Shown here piece by piece: positions 33,092 to 41,662 of a DNA stretch of 64,000 bases; positions within the stretch are counted from its first letter, which is position 1; every line of letters begins with the position of its first letter. The notes beneath the pieces were generated by a model that saw only the letters and a list, made by a program, of their open reading frames with translations, was not told the origin of the DNA and did no database searches. A program made the translations under genes and the position numbers. The DNA comes from CAXMST01 sp964196325 (GTDB lineage: Bacteria > Actinomycetota > Thermoleophilia > Solirubrobacterales > 70-9). The DNA lies in assembly GCA_964196325.1 (NCBI GenBank), contig CAXMST010000099.1, forward strand, positions 5,048 to 69,047. The letters run 5' to 3'.

Positions 33092-33829
33092 CTAGGGGCC
33101 GGGCTCGGCGGGCTCGGGCTGCTGACCGTCGAGGGAGGCCAGGTAGCGGACCATCTCGTCAAACGCCTCGGGGTCGGTCTCCTGCAGGTTGTAGGCAGGC
33201 ATGATCGAAGGCCCAAGCGTCACCGAGCGGGCGATCGAGGCAGCCGGGACCCGGCTTCCAATCTCGGTCAGGTCGGGACCTAATGTGCCTCCGTTCTCGC
33301 CGATCTTGTGGCAACCCAGACAGCCCTGGGATGCGACCACCTGCTTGCCCCCCTCGAACTGCGGCGCAGTGGCCAGCTCGATCTCGGTCGGCGGGCCGGC
33401 CTCGGCGCCGAGGAAGGTCAGGTAGCCCATCGAGGCGATCGTCAGCACCGCCGCGAGCATCGCGATCGGACGGCGCAAAGGGTTGCGCTCGGGGCCGCGG
33501 TCGTAGAACGGCAGCAGCAGCAGCAGAACGATCCCGATCGTTGGCACCCCGATCGTCGCCACGGGGGTGAGCCAAGCGGGCTTGATCACACGCAGCACCT
33601 CGAACAGGAAGAAGAAGTACCACTCCGGACGCGGCGTGTAGGTGGTCGTGGTCGGATCGGCCTTTGGCCCCTGCTCGGCGCCGAGAAACAGCGCCATGAC
33701 GATGATCACGATGACCACGATCAGCGCCATCGTCGAGTCCTTCATCACCGCATAGGGGAAGAATGGCTTCCCCTTCTTCTTCAGCGCCTCGTACTCGCGG
33801 AGGTACTGCTCCTTCTCCTGGCGGTTCAA
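33092..33829 (-). CDS. qcrC: Menaquinol-cytochrome c reductase cytochrome b/c subunit
   Basis: The 245-aa protein fuses a subunit IV-like part of cytochrome b (PRPEWYFFFLFEVLRVIKP, with three hydrophobic helices) to a C-terminal cytochrome c domain with CLGCHKIG heme site and an axial-Met-like segment SIMPAYNL. This matches the Bacillus-type QcrC arrangement, split from QcrB. It passes electrons from the Rieske centre to a terminal acceptor. It lies 4 bp after qcrB. Confidence 0.92.
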   Translation of the reverse strand: MNRQEKEQYLREYEALKKKGKPFFPYAVMKDSTMALIVVIVIIVMALFLGAEQGPKADPTTTTYTPRPEWYFFFLFEVLRVIKPAWLTPVATIGVPTIGIVLLLLLPFYDRGPERNPLRRPIAMLAAVLTIASMGYLTFLGAEAGPPTEIELATAPQFEGGKQVVASQGCLGCHKIGENGGTLGPDLTEIGSRVPAASIARSVTLGPSIMPAYNLQETDPEAFDEMVRYLASLDGQQPEPAEPGP

Positions 33830-33833
33830 CGGC

Positions 33834-34670
33834 TCAGACCTTTTCCGTGCGAGCCGACTTCGGCTTGGTCTCAGACTTGAGCCAGGGTGGGGCGGTGGTC
33901 CCGAGCTTGACCACCAGATACAGGTGCGCGCCGATCAGGGCGATGATCGCTCCCGGCACGAGCAGCATGTGGATCGAGTAGAAGCGTGCGAGCGTCGTCG
34001 CCCCGAACTCCGGGCCGGCGCGGAGGAAGTCGGAGAGGTACGGGCCCGCGATCGGCGCGGTGCCGTTGATGTTGACGCCGACGATCGTTGCCCAGTAGGA
34101 GCGCTGATCGAAGGGCAGCAGGTAGCCCGTAAAGCCCATCACCATGGTCAGGATCAGCAGCACGACACCGATTACCCAGTTGAGCTCGCGCGGATATTTG
34201 TAAGCACCGAAGAAGAAGACCCTGGCCATGTGCACGAAGACGAGGATCACCATTACCGAGGCGCCCCACTTGTGCGTGCCACGGACGAACTCCCCGAGGA
34301 AGACGTCGTTGGTCAGATGGGTAATCGAGTCGTAGGCCTCGATTGTCGACGGCGTGTAGTACATCGCCAGAAAGACGCCGGTGACGGCCTGCGCGACGAA
34401 CGCGAACAGAGTCGCGGAGCCAAGCGTGTAGAACCAGTTGGTTCCCTTCGGCACCTTGCGGAACAGCATCCCGGTGAGGAACCCGGAGGCACCGGTGCGC
34501 TCGTCCATCCAGCCGACCAGATCGGCGGGCGCATCCTGGGCGCCGGCCGGCGCTCCCTTGCCGTTGCCGCCGTTCTGCCCCGGCTTGCCCGGGCGCCGCG
34601 TCGGCGGCGGCGGCTTCTCGAGTCTGCCTCCGGCACCCGCGCCGGTGGCCTCGACCTCGCTCTCAGACAT
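33834..34670 (-). CDS. qcrB: Menaquinol-cytochrome c reductase cytochrome b subunit
   Basis: The 278-aa protein is the b6-type N-terminal cytochrome b with four helices. Heme-ligand histidines are visible in RGTHKWGASVMVILVFVHMARVFFFGAYKYPRELNW and FYSIHMLLVPGAIIALIGAHLYLV. An unusual N-terminal extension of about 50 residues is Gly/Pro/Lys-rich (KPPPPTRRPGKPGQNGGNGKG). It forms the quinol-oxidising core with QcrA and QcrC. Confidence 0.93.
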   Translation of the reverse strand: MSESEVEATGAGAGGRLEKPPPPTRRPGKPGQNGGNGKGAPAGAQDAPADLVGWMDERTGASGFLTGMLFRKVPKGTNWFYTLGSATLFAFVAQAVTGVFLAMYYTPSTIEAYDSITHLTNDVFLGEFVRGTHKWGASVMVILVFVHMARVFFFGAYKYPRELNWVIGVVLLILTMVMGFTGYLLPFDQRSYWATIVGVNINGTAPIAGPYLSDFLRAGPEFGATTLARFYSIHMLLVPGAIIALIGAHLYLVVKLGTTAPPWLKSETKPKSARTEKV

Positions 34671-34690
34671 GCTCGCGGCTCAACATCGGC

Positions 34691-35365
34691 CTAGGGCGCA
34701 GGCGCTGTGGAGGGGCGCGGCGGGTAGAGGTACTCCCAGATGCCCCCGGTGAACTCGCCGGGATCGCGGGCGCGGACCGGCTCGAGGCTCGAGGTGACGC
34801 TGAAGCGCGGCCCGATCTCGACCTCGCCGGCGCTGGTGAGGCGGGTCTGGAAGCGGTCCAGGGGCCGCACCGGCGGGCCACCCAGGACCTCGCCCTCAAA
34901 GCCGTAGACGCCACCGTGGCAGGGGCAGATGAAGTTCCCGGTGGCCTCGAAGTAACGGACCGGGCAGCCGAGGTGGGCGCAGCGGGTTGAGATCGCGATG
35001 TACTCGTCGCTGCGCTCGCCTAGCTCGGGACTGCCCTGACGCACGTAGACCGTGCTCTTGCCCGCCTCGCCGATCCCCGCGACGATCGTGATCACCTTCG
35101 CCTTGTAGGTGTCGGCCGCAAAGTTGTCGGTCGAGCCGACCACCTGCCAAGTCTCCTCCGCGCGCTCGAACACAGGGGCCAGGGCGAAGCCCAAGGCCGG
35201 CAGGATGATCAGCGCTCCCGCCGCGCCGCCGATCGCCTGCCCGGCGACCGTGAACGCCTTACGCCGGGTCAGCGACTCACCGGCGAAGTAGCCGGCCGGC
35301 TTCATCTCGGGCGGGCCGCCGTCGCCGGCGTCGCCGCTGCTGTTGTCGGTGCCTTCGTCAGCCAA
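34691..35365 (-). CDS. qcrA: Rieske iron-sulfur subunit of the menaquinol-cytochrome c reductase
   Basis: The 224-aa protein has a single membrane anchor after a RRKAF twin-arginine-like motif (LTRRKAFTVAGQAIGG) and the [2Fe-2S] motifs CAHLGCP and CPCHGGVYGF. It is likely exported by the Tat system encoded at 29.1-30.2 kb. A TTG start at 35365 overlaps the stop of the upstream gene by 8 bp. Confidence 0.93.
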   Translation of the reverse strand: MADEGTDNSSGDAGDGGPPEMKPAGYFAGESLTRRKAFTVAGQAIGGAAGALIILPALGFALAPVFERAEETWQVVGSTDNFAADTYKAKVITIVAGIGEAGKSTVYVRQGSPELGERSDEYIAISTRCAHLGCPVRYFEATGNFICPCHGGVYGFEGEVLGGPPVRPLDRFQTRLTSAGEVEIGPRFSVTSSLEPVRARDPGEFTGGIWEYLYPPRPSTAPAP

Positions 35366-35960
35366 GGTAGGAAGGCGAGAAGCCTACCGCCTCCGACGCT
35401 CTCGCCAACTGCTCGCTCAGGCCAGCCTGGGCCGCCGATTCACGGGCGGCGGCATGCAGCGGCTCGGCAGGGCCGCCGGCGGCGATCGCGCGCTTGGCCT
35501 GCTCGTGAGCCGGGCTCGGCCCCACCGCGACCGCGACCGCGCTAGCCAGCCAGAGCACGGCAGCATCCCGCTCCGCCCGATCGGATCCTCCGGCGTGCAA
35601 CTGCGCGGAAATCGTGATCAGATCGGAGAGTTCGCCAACGGACTCCCCGTCTCCGATCGTCGCCAGGCGCTCGAGCCCTTTCGCGTACAGATAGTCGCCG
35701 GCAAGGAGGGCAAGGTCGGGGTCGGGAGGGACGATCAGCCGCGGGTAGCCGTAGTGGAGCAGGTATCCCTCGCGAACGCACTCGACAATCCCGGCATATT
35801 CGCCTGCACGATCCCTGCGGCGCGGGCCGGAGGACGCGAGGACCCCCAGCGCCGCCGGCGAGGAGGGATCGATCACGTGAGGCGAGATCACCGAGTTCTC
35901 GGCGCGAAGCTCGCCGGCGAGCTGTTCGAGTGCGGCGCCGGCCGCTGCGCCCGGGGTCAC
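35358..35960 (-). CDS. Uncharacterised protein of the hem-qcr operon (possible HepS-like prenyl synthase component)
   Basis: The 200-aa soluble helical protein starts with a GTG overlapping the hemL stop (GTGA) and ends within the qcrA start. The segment LALLAGDYLYAKGLERLATIGDGESVGELSDLITISAQL resembles the LxxGDxLxxxxxxLLA helix of polyprenyl synthases and of the small, non-catalytic HepS/GerCA component of heptaprenyl diphosphate synthase; no DDxxD motif is present. With a polyprenyl synthase and menG at the end of the same run, a HepS-like role is a testable inference, not a firm call. Confidence 0.6.
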   Translation of the reverse strand: MTPGAAAGAALEQLAGELRAENSVISPHVIDPSSPAALGVLASSGPRRRDRAGEYAGIVECVREGYLLHYGYPRLIVPPDPDLALLAGDYLYAKGLERLATIGDGESVGELSDLITISAQLHAGGSDRAERDAAVLWLASAVAVAVGPSPAHEQAKRAIAAGGPAEPLHAAARESAAQAGLSEQLARASEAVGFSPSYLG

Positions 35961-37264
35961 TCGTCGACCTCGGCGAGCGCCTCCGCCACGGCGCCGAGCG
36001 TCCGCTCCAGCGCTGTCGCGTCATGGGCAAGCGACACGAACCAGGCCTCGAACTGGGACGGCGGCGGATAGACGCCCCGCCTCAGAAGCCCCCGGCACAG
36101 AGCGGCGTAAGCGTCGAGATCGCAGGACTGGGCCGCGCTGAAATCGGTGGGGGGCTCGGCCCGCATGAACAGCGTCGCCAGGCCCGGCGCCGAGGCGACG
36201 CTGGCTCGACCCGCCGCTCCGGCGGCGTTGATCGCCTCGCGCAGGCCGACTACGAGTGCCTCGGTCAGCTCCGTCAGGCGTCGGTATGCGTCCTCATCGA
36301 GGAGCTCCAGCGTGGCCAGTCCGGCGGCGACCGCGACTGGGTTCCCTGACAGGGTCCCCGCCTGGTAGACGTCGCCGGCGGGCGAAATCCACTCCATCAG
36401 CTCGCGACTACCTCCGTAGGCCGCGGCCGGAAGGCCGCCCCCCAGCACCTTGCCCATGATCGTCAGGTCGGCGTCGAAGCCAAGCAGCTCCTGGGCACCG
36501 CCGCGCGCGACCCGGAAGCCCGAGATCACCTCGTCCGCGATCAACAATGCTCCACTCGAGTCGGCCAGCTGGCGGAGATGCTCGAGAAACCCGGGGGTCG
36601 GCGGTACGACGCCCATGTTGGCCGGGATCGGCTCGCAGAGAATCGCAGCCGGGGGGTCGGCGGGCTCGTCCGCCGACCCGCTGACCGCCCGGGTCACGGC
36701 CTCGAAGTCGTTCCAGCCGACCACCGTGGTCGCGGCCGCCTGGGCAGCCGGCACGCCCGGCGAGGCGGGAATCCCCGCAGTGGCGAGGCCGGAGCCTGCA
36801 TCGGCCAGCAACCCATCGACGTGGCCGTGGTAGGCGCCCGCGAACTTGACCAGGCGCTCGCGCCCGGTGGCCGCCCGGGCCAGGCGCACCGCGCTCAAGG
36901 TCGCCTCGGTCCCGGAATTGACCATACGCACCATCTCGACCGCGTCAAAGCGCACGCAAACCTGCTCCGCCAGCTCCACCTCCGCGGCGGTCGCTGCTCC
37001 GTAGGAAGTCCCGTCCGCGGCCGCCCGGGCGACCGCCTCGACCACCTCAGGTCGAGCATGCCCGCAGATCAGTGGACCCCAGGAAGAGATCCAGTCGACA
37101 TAGCGGTTGCCGTCGACGTCGACGAGCTCGCAGCCTTCGGCCCGCTCGATGAAGATCGGGTCACGCCCGATCGCGGCCATCGCCCGGACCGGGGAGTTGA
37201 CCCCGCCGGGCATCACGCCGAGCGCGCGCCGGTACAACTCAGCTGAGCGGGTGTCTGAGGGCAC
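35957..37264 (-). CDS. hemL: Glutamate-1-semialdehyde 2,1-aminomutase
   Basis: The 435-aa PLP enzyme makes 5-aminolevulinate in the C5 heme pathway. Features are SAELYRRALGVMPGGVNSPVRA at the N-terminus, FAGAYHGHVDGLL, LIADEVISGFRVARGG and the PLP lysine in DLTIMGKVLGGGLPAAAYGG. I chose the GTG at 37264 because it gives the family-typical length; a GTG at 37300 lies inside the preceding gene. It lies 11 bp after the Ahb-like gene. Confidence 0.93.
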   Translation of the reverse strand: MPSDTRSAELYRRALGVMPGGVNSPVRAMAAIGRDPIFIERAEGCELVDVDGNRYVDWISSWGPLICGHARPEVVEAVARAAADGTSYGAATAAEVELAEQVCVRFDAVEMVRMVNSGTEATLSAVRLARAATGRERLVKFAGAYHGHVDGLLADAGSGLATAGIPASPGVPAAQAAATTVVGWNDFEAVTRAVSGSADEPADPPAAILCEPIPANMGVVPPTPGFLEHLRQLADSSGALLIADEVISGFRVARGGAQELLGFDADLTIMGKVLGGGLPAAAYGGSRELMEWISPAGDVYQAGTLSGNPVAVAAGLATLELLDEDAYRRLTELTEALVVGLREAINAAGAAGRASVASAPGLATLFMRAEPPTDFSAAQSCDLDAYAALCRGLLRRGVYPPPSQFEAWFVSLAHDATALERTLGAVAEALAEVDE

Positions 37265-37275
37265 GGCCGCGATCG

Positions 37276-38421
37276 CTAGCCGGAGTGCGCCTGCTCCCAC
37301 TCCCGGTAGTCGTCCGTGAAGTAGCGCAGGCGGATCTTCTTGTATTCGGTGCTGCTGTACAGGACGGCTCGATCGGAGCCGTGCAGATCGTGCTCATCGG
37401 CGATCGAGTCGAGCACGGCGTCGCACTCCCGCTTGGAGCGGCCATGGGCCATCGTGAACACCGAGTACGGCCAGTCGGCGTAGATCGGTCGCTCGTAGCA
37501 ATGCGAGATGCCTCGCACAGCCGCCATTCGGCCGCCGACCTCCGGGACGTCATCGGGGTCGACCCGCCAGACCCCCATGCCGTTCGCCGAGAAGCCCGCG
37601 CGACGATGGTTGAGGATCGCCGCCACTCGGCGCAGGAGATGCCGGGGCACCATCGCCTCGAGGTGCTCGAGCATCGCTTCGGTGCTGATCCCGACGGCTT
37701 CGGCGGCCTCATCGTAGGGGTGATCGACGATCGCCATCGGACCCTGCAGCGCGCGGATCACGGCGATGTCGCGGTCGTCGTAAGGCTGTCGTTCGAGCTC
37801 CCGCGGCGGGGTCGCCTCGACCTTTGCCGCCAGAGCGTCCGTTCCGCCCGCCATCTCCAGGTTCATGTTGATCTTGAACATCGTCAGCGTCGGCAGCTGG
37901 CGGATCGATTCCGCACCGGTCGCCTCCTGCAGCCGCGTCAGCGTCCCCTGCAGGCCCAGCTCGGAATCGGGAGGCGTCGCGATCGTGAACCAGAGGTTGA
38001 ACTCGTGCGTGCGCAGATAATTATGCGAGACGCCTGGATGGGCGTTGATGATCTCGGCCGGCCGGTGCGGATATTCGGTGTCGACCCTGGCGGCGACCAG
38101 CATCGAGGAGTAACCGAGCGCCCGGGTGTCGAAGATCGGCGTGATCTCGCGGATGATTCGGCCGTCGACGAGCCGCTGGGCCCTTGCCATCGCGTCGTCG
38201 AGCTCGAGTCCGGCCCGCTGGGCGACGAATGCGTAAGGCTCAGGGATCAGCGGGAACTCCGACTGCATCACGTTCATCAGCCGCTTGTCAGCGGCGTCGA
38301 GGGGGATCGCCGCGCCATCCTTGCGCGAGCGGGCTTTCGAGCGAGGCAGCTTCTGGCTGCCGTTGCCACTCTCGGCCCCGGTGTCGGTGTCGGTTGCCTC
38401 GATCTCGGTCAATTCAGCCAT
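37276..38421 (-). CDS. Fused siroheme decarboxylase-like protein (AhbA-AhbB / NirD-NirL type), Lrp/AsnC fold
   Basis: The 381-aa protein contains two tandem Lrp/AsnC-type modules, each a helix-turn-helix plus RAM-like domain. The first half has the motif HPGVSHNYLRTHEFNLWFTIA, the second has NHRRAGFSANGMGVWRVD, VRGISHCYERPIYADWPYSVFTMAHG. These are the siroheme decarboxylase signatures of AhbA and AhbB (NirD/L/G/H), which convert siroheme to 12,18-didecarboxysiroheme in the alternative heme or d1-heme routes. Automated annotation would call it an Lrp regulator. It overlaps hemB by 13 bp and precedes hemL. An N-terminal Ser/Lys-rich tail of about 35 residues is extra. Confidence 0.8.
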   Translation of the reverse strand: MAELTEIEATDTDTGAESGNGSQKLPRSKARSRKDGAAIPLDAADKRLMNVMQSEFPLIPEPYAFVAQRAGLELDDAMARAQRLVDGRIIREITPIFDTRALGYSSMLVAARVDTEYPHRPAEIINAHPGVSHNYLRTHEFNLWFTIATPPDSELGLQGTLTRLQEATGAESIRQLPTLTMFKINMNLEMAGGTDALAAKVEATPPRELERQPYDDRDIAVIRALQGPMAIVDHPYDEAAEAVGISTEAMLEHLEAMVPRHLLRRVAAILNHRRAGFSANGMGVWRVDPDDVPEVGGRMAAVRGISHCYERPIYADWPYSVFTMAHGRSKRECDAVLDSIADEHDLHGSDRAVLYSSTEYKKIRLRYFTDDYREWEQAHSG

Positions 38422-39380
38422 CTGGCCGCTTCCTTCGCGTAATAGGTGATCACGACGTCTGCCCCGGCCCGCCGAATCGCGGTCAGCGCCTCAAGCGCCG
38501 CGGCCCGCTCGTCGAGCCAGCCGTTGGCGGCAGCCGCCTTCAGCATCGAGTATTCGCCCGAGACATGGTATGCCGCAAGCGGGGCCTCGGTCTCCTGCTT
38601 GACGCGTTGCACGACGTCGAGATAGGGAAGCGCCGGCTTGACGATCAGCATGTCCGCGCCCTCCTCGAGATCCAGTCGCGCCTCGCGCAGGCCCTCGACC
38701 GCGTTGGCGGGGTCCATCTGGTAGCTCCGGCGGTCGCCCTGCGACGGGCTCGAGTCGGCCGCCTCCCGGAACGGACCGTAGAAGGCCGATGCGTACTTGA
38801 CCGCGTAGGAGATGATCGGGGTCTGGGCATGGCCCTCACGGTCAAGCTGCTCACGGATTGCGACGACGCGGCCGTCCATCATGTCGCTCGGGGCGATCGC
38901 GTCGGCGCCCGCCTCAGCCTGCGAGAGCGCCGTCTTGGTGATCAGCTCGAGCGAGAGATCGTTGTCGACCTCACCGTCACGGAGAAACCCACAGTGGCCG
39001 TGCGCCGTGTAAGCACAAAGGCAGGTGTCGGCGATCACGATCAGCTCAGGGTGGGCTTCCTTCAGGGCCCGGATCGCGAGCTGTGTGACGCCCTCCTCGT
39101 CGTAGGCGCCGCTGCCGACCTCATCCTTGTCGGCCGGGATCCCGAAGAGCAGCACCGCGGGCACCCCCGCCTCGGCCACCTCCCCGGCTTCCTCGACCAG
39201 CGCCGAGATCGAGAGCCGATCGATGCCGGGCATGGAATCGATCGGCTCACGCAGATCCTCACCCGCGGTCACGAACAGAGGCTGGACCAGGTCGGCGGAG
39301 CGTAGCGTGGTCTCCCGCACCATGTCCCGGAGCGCCTCGGTGCGCCGCAGGCGTCGCATTCTGGTTGCGGGAAAGGCCAC
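38409..39380 (-). CDS. hemB: Delta-aminolevulinic acid dehydratase (porphobilinogen synthase)
   Basis: The 323-aa TIM-barrel enzyme condenses two 5-aminolevulinates. Zinc cysteines lie in DTCLCAYTAHGHCG, the substrate lysines in SYAVKYASAFYGPFR and MLIVKPALPYLD. The cysteine-rich site marks it as the zinc-dependent form. GTG start at 39380; an ATG seven codons inside is an alternative. It begins the nine-gene hem-qcr-men run; 141 bp separate it from the ABC permease gene on the same strand. Confidence 0.95.
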   Translation of the reverse strand: MAFPATRMRRLRRTEALRDMVRETTLRSADLVQPLFVTAGEDLREPIDSMPGIDRLSISALVEEAGEVAEAGVPAVLLFGIPADKDEVGSGAYDEEGVTQLAIRALKEAHPELIVIADTCLCAYTAHGHCGFLRDGEVDNDLSLELITKTALSQAEAGADAIAPSDMMDGRVVAIREQLDREGHAQTPIISYAVKYASAFYGPFREAADSSPSQGDRRSYQMDPANAVEGLREARLDLEEGADMLIVKPALPYLDVVQRVKQETEAPLAAYHVSGEYSMLKAAAANGWLDERAAALEALTAIRRAGADVVITYYAKEAARWLN

Positions 39381-39521
39381 GGCGCCAGTCTAGATCCGCC
39401 CCCGGCTCACCGCATCGACCTATGGCTTTCTTTCAAGAGCGCTTGCCCTCGCCGACAAGGCAAGCCGCCGCTACCGCCATTCGTCCAAAGCGGGCGCCAG
39501 CGGCGGCCTGACCGGCGCCGC

Positions 39522-40871
39522 TCAGTCGAAGCGTCGCAGGGCGAGGCGGGCGAGCAGCGAGTAGGCGACCGTGAGCGCAGCCAGGTGGGCGATCGCCGCT
39601 GCCAGCGAGGGACCGGCCTCCTCGAGCGCTCCCTGCAGCGCCCTCAACGCGGGATCGAACGGGAACAGTGCCGTGACGATGCCGATCACGTCGAAGAGGC
39701 CGGGACCGACGGTGCCCGAGGGGACGAGTGAGAGGAAGGCAATCGGCAGCGAGACCATGAAGGCGAGCAGCGAGGCGACCCGCACCTCGCGGGCGGCGCC
39801 CCCCACCGCGGCGCCGAAGGCAGCGAAGCCGGCGCCGCCCGCGGCGATCGCCGGCAGCCAGAGCAGGAAGCGTCCCCACTGCAGCGAGAGGAACAGCTCC
39901 AGGCCGGCGAGCATCAAGAGGGTCACAGCAACCGCGACCACGATGCCCAGCGCGATCTTCTCCGCGAGGAGGCCGGACGGGGAGATGAGGCCGCGCACGA
40001 GCCGCCGGTAGGTGTTCTCCTCGCGCTCCAGCGCGAGCGAGCCGGCGACCAGCAACATCGTCGTGAACATCAGGGTGATCGCCGCCGCGACGGCGATCGC
40101 AAACAGATCGAGCGAGGGGCTGCTACCCCCGACCACCTGACGGTCGACCCCGATCGGCTGCGAAACCGCCCCCAAGAGGTCGTCGGCAACCGCGAGGTTC
40201 TCGGCTGCGACCGAGGCGAAATCGATCACCCGCTCCAGCTCCTGCCGCTGCTCGCTGCCCTTCGGCAGCTGATCGCCGACCTGGGTCAGGATCGCCTCGG
40301 CCGCGCGCAGGCCGAGAACCTCGAACTCGGCCCCCAACAGATCAAGCGAGCCGCCGTCCAGGAGGATGCCCAGGTAGCCCACAGAGATCTCGGAGATCTG
40401 CTGCGAGATACGCAGGTTGGCGCCGGCAAGCAGGGACTCGATCCGATCGTCGACCAGCTGTCCCTTGACCGGGTCCTCCTCGTTGATCAGCACCTCGACG
40501 GTCGCCTGGGCCGGCGCCAGGCCGCCGAGCGACTCAAGCTTCTGGATCAGATCCGCGGGCAGGATCAGGGCGCCGAGGACGTCGCCGGAGGCGACCAGAT
40601 CGCGGGCCTCCGCCCGGGTCGAAACGCGCACGCATTCGATCCGGTCGCAGAGCTCATCGCGACCCGCGACCAGGTCGAACTCCTCACCGCCGACGGTCAG
40701 GGGCGTATCCGCCGGGACCTCGTTGAGGAAGGCCACGCGAGGCTTGTCGGGGCCGGCCGAGAGTGCAAGGCCGATCAGCACCGCGATCACGATCGGGTAG
40801 ATCACGAGCAGCGCCGTGAGCAACGGCGAGCGCCACATCAGCCTCAGGTCCTTGAGCAACAACGCCCGCAT
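39522..40871 (-). CDS. ABC-2 type transporter permease
   Basis: The 449-aa protein has an N-terminal transmembrane helix (LLTALLVIYPIVIAVLIGLALSAGP), a large extracytoplasmic domain of about 250 residues and five further hydrophobic helices near the C-terminus. This is the ABC2_membrane_3/YhgE-like layout of exporters. The ATPase gene ends 10 bp upstream. The substrate is unknown. I placed the start at the ATG at 40871 where the transport domain begins. Confidence 0.82.
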   Translation of the reverse strand: MRALLLKDLRLMWRSPLLTALLVIYPIVIAVLIGLALSAGPDKPRVAFLNEVPADTPLTVGGEEFDLVAGRDELCDRIECVRVSTRAEARDLVASGDVLGALILPADLIQKLESLGGLAPAQATVEVLINEEDPVKGQLVDDRIESLLAGANLRISQQISEISVGYLGILLDGGSLDLLGAEFEVLGLRAAEAILTQVGDQLPKGSEQRQELERVIDFASVAAENLAVADDLLGAVSQPIGVDRQVVGGSSPSLDLFAIAVAAAITLMFTTMLLVAGSLALEREENTYRRLVRGLISPSGLLAEKIALGIVVAVAVTLLMLAGLELFLSLQWGRFLLWLPAIAAGGAGFAAFGAAVGGAAREVRVASLLAFMVSLPIAFLSLVPSGTVGPGLFDVIGIVTALFPFDPALRALQGALEEAGPSLAAAIAHLAALTVAYSLLARLALRRFD

Positions 40872-40881
40872 CCGCACCGCC

Positions 40882-41604
40882 TCAGTGCCCGCGCTCGCGG
40901 AGGAAGTTGACGAACGCCGCCTCGAAGTCGGCGGCACCGTCCCCCGCCGCCGCGTGCAACTCCGCGGGAGTGCCGTCGAACAGACCCTCGCCATCGGCGA
41001 GCACGATCAACCGGTTTCCATAGCGCTCGGCCTCGGCGATGTTGTGGGTGCTGAAGATCACCGTCGTCCCGGCCGCCGCCAGGCCAAGGACGAACTCCCA
41101 CAGGCGGGACCGCTGGCGCGGGTCGAGCCCGGTCGAAGGCTCATCGAGAAGCAGCACCGCCGGGTGCCCGAGCAGCCCGATCGCGATGTTGACGCGCTGC
41201 TGGTTGCCGCTCGAGAGGGTTCCCGCAAGATCGGCCCGGCGCTCACCGAGCGCCGCCTGCTCGAGCATCCGCTCGACCTCACCCTCGAGCTCCTCGGCTC
41301 CTTCGAGCCGGGCGAACAGACGCAGGTTCTCCTCGACCGTCAGCTTCCGGTACAGCGCCGGGCGCTGGGGGACGAAGCCGACCCGCCCGGAGCCTACCTC
41401 GATCCTGCCGCCATCGGGCTCGACCGATCCGGCGATGATCGACAGCAAGGTCGTCTTGCCGGCGCCGTTCGGGCCGATCACCGCGAGCAGCTCGCCCGCC
41501 TCCGCCGCAAACCCGACCCCTTTCAAGGCGGCCCGATCGCCGAAGCTCTTGCGCACGGAGGCGACCTCGATCGCCGCCTCCACGCTGCTCGACAGCGTCT
41601 GCAT
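40882..41604 (-). CDS. ABC transporter ATP-binding protein
   Basis: The 240-aa protein has Walker A AVIGPNGAGKTTLLSI, Q-loop FVPQRPALYRKLTVEENL, signature TLSSGNQQRVNIAIGLL (a variant of LSGGQ), Walker B AVLLLDEPSTGLDP and the switch His in VIFSTHNIAEAE. It is the CcmA/YadG-like class that powers ABC-2 exporters, here with the adjacent permease. I placed the start at the ATG at 41604; an in-frame extension runs antisense to ymdB. Confidence 0.92.
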   Translation of the reverse strand: MQTLSSSVEAAIEVASVRKSFGDRAALKGVGFAAEAGELLAVIGPNGAGKTTLLSIIAGSVEPDGGRIEVGSGRVGFVPQRPALYRKLTVEENLRLFARLEGAEELEGEVERMLEQAALGERRADLAGTLSSGNQQRVNIAIGLLGHPAVLLLDEPSTGLDPRQRSRLWEFVLGLAAAGTTVIFSTHNIAEAERYGNRLIVLADGEGLFDGTPAELHAAAGDGAADFEAAFVNFLRERGH

Positions 41605-41662
41605 CTGCGGAAAGCTAGTTGACTCGCGGCGCGGGGTCGCCTGATCGGGGAGACTGAGCCCG

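Noticed and set aside
37276..38421. Plain Lrp/AsnC transcriptional regulator
   Set aside because: Both halves carry siroheme-decarboxylase motifs, which ordinary Lrp regulators lack, so a simple regulator call is less likely.
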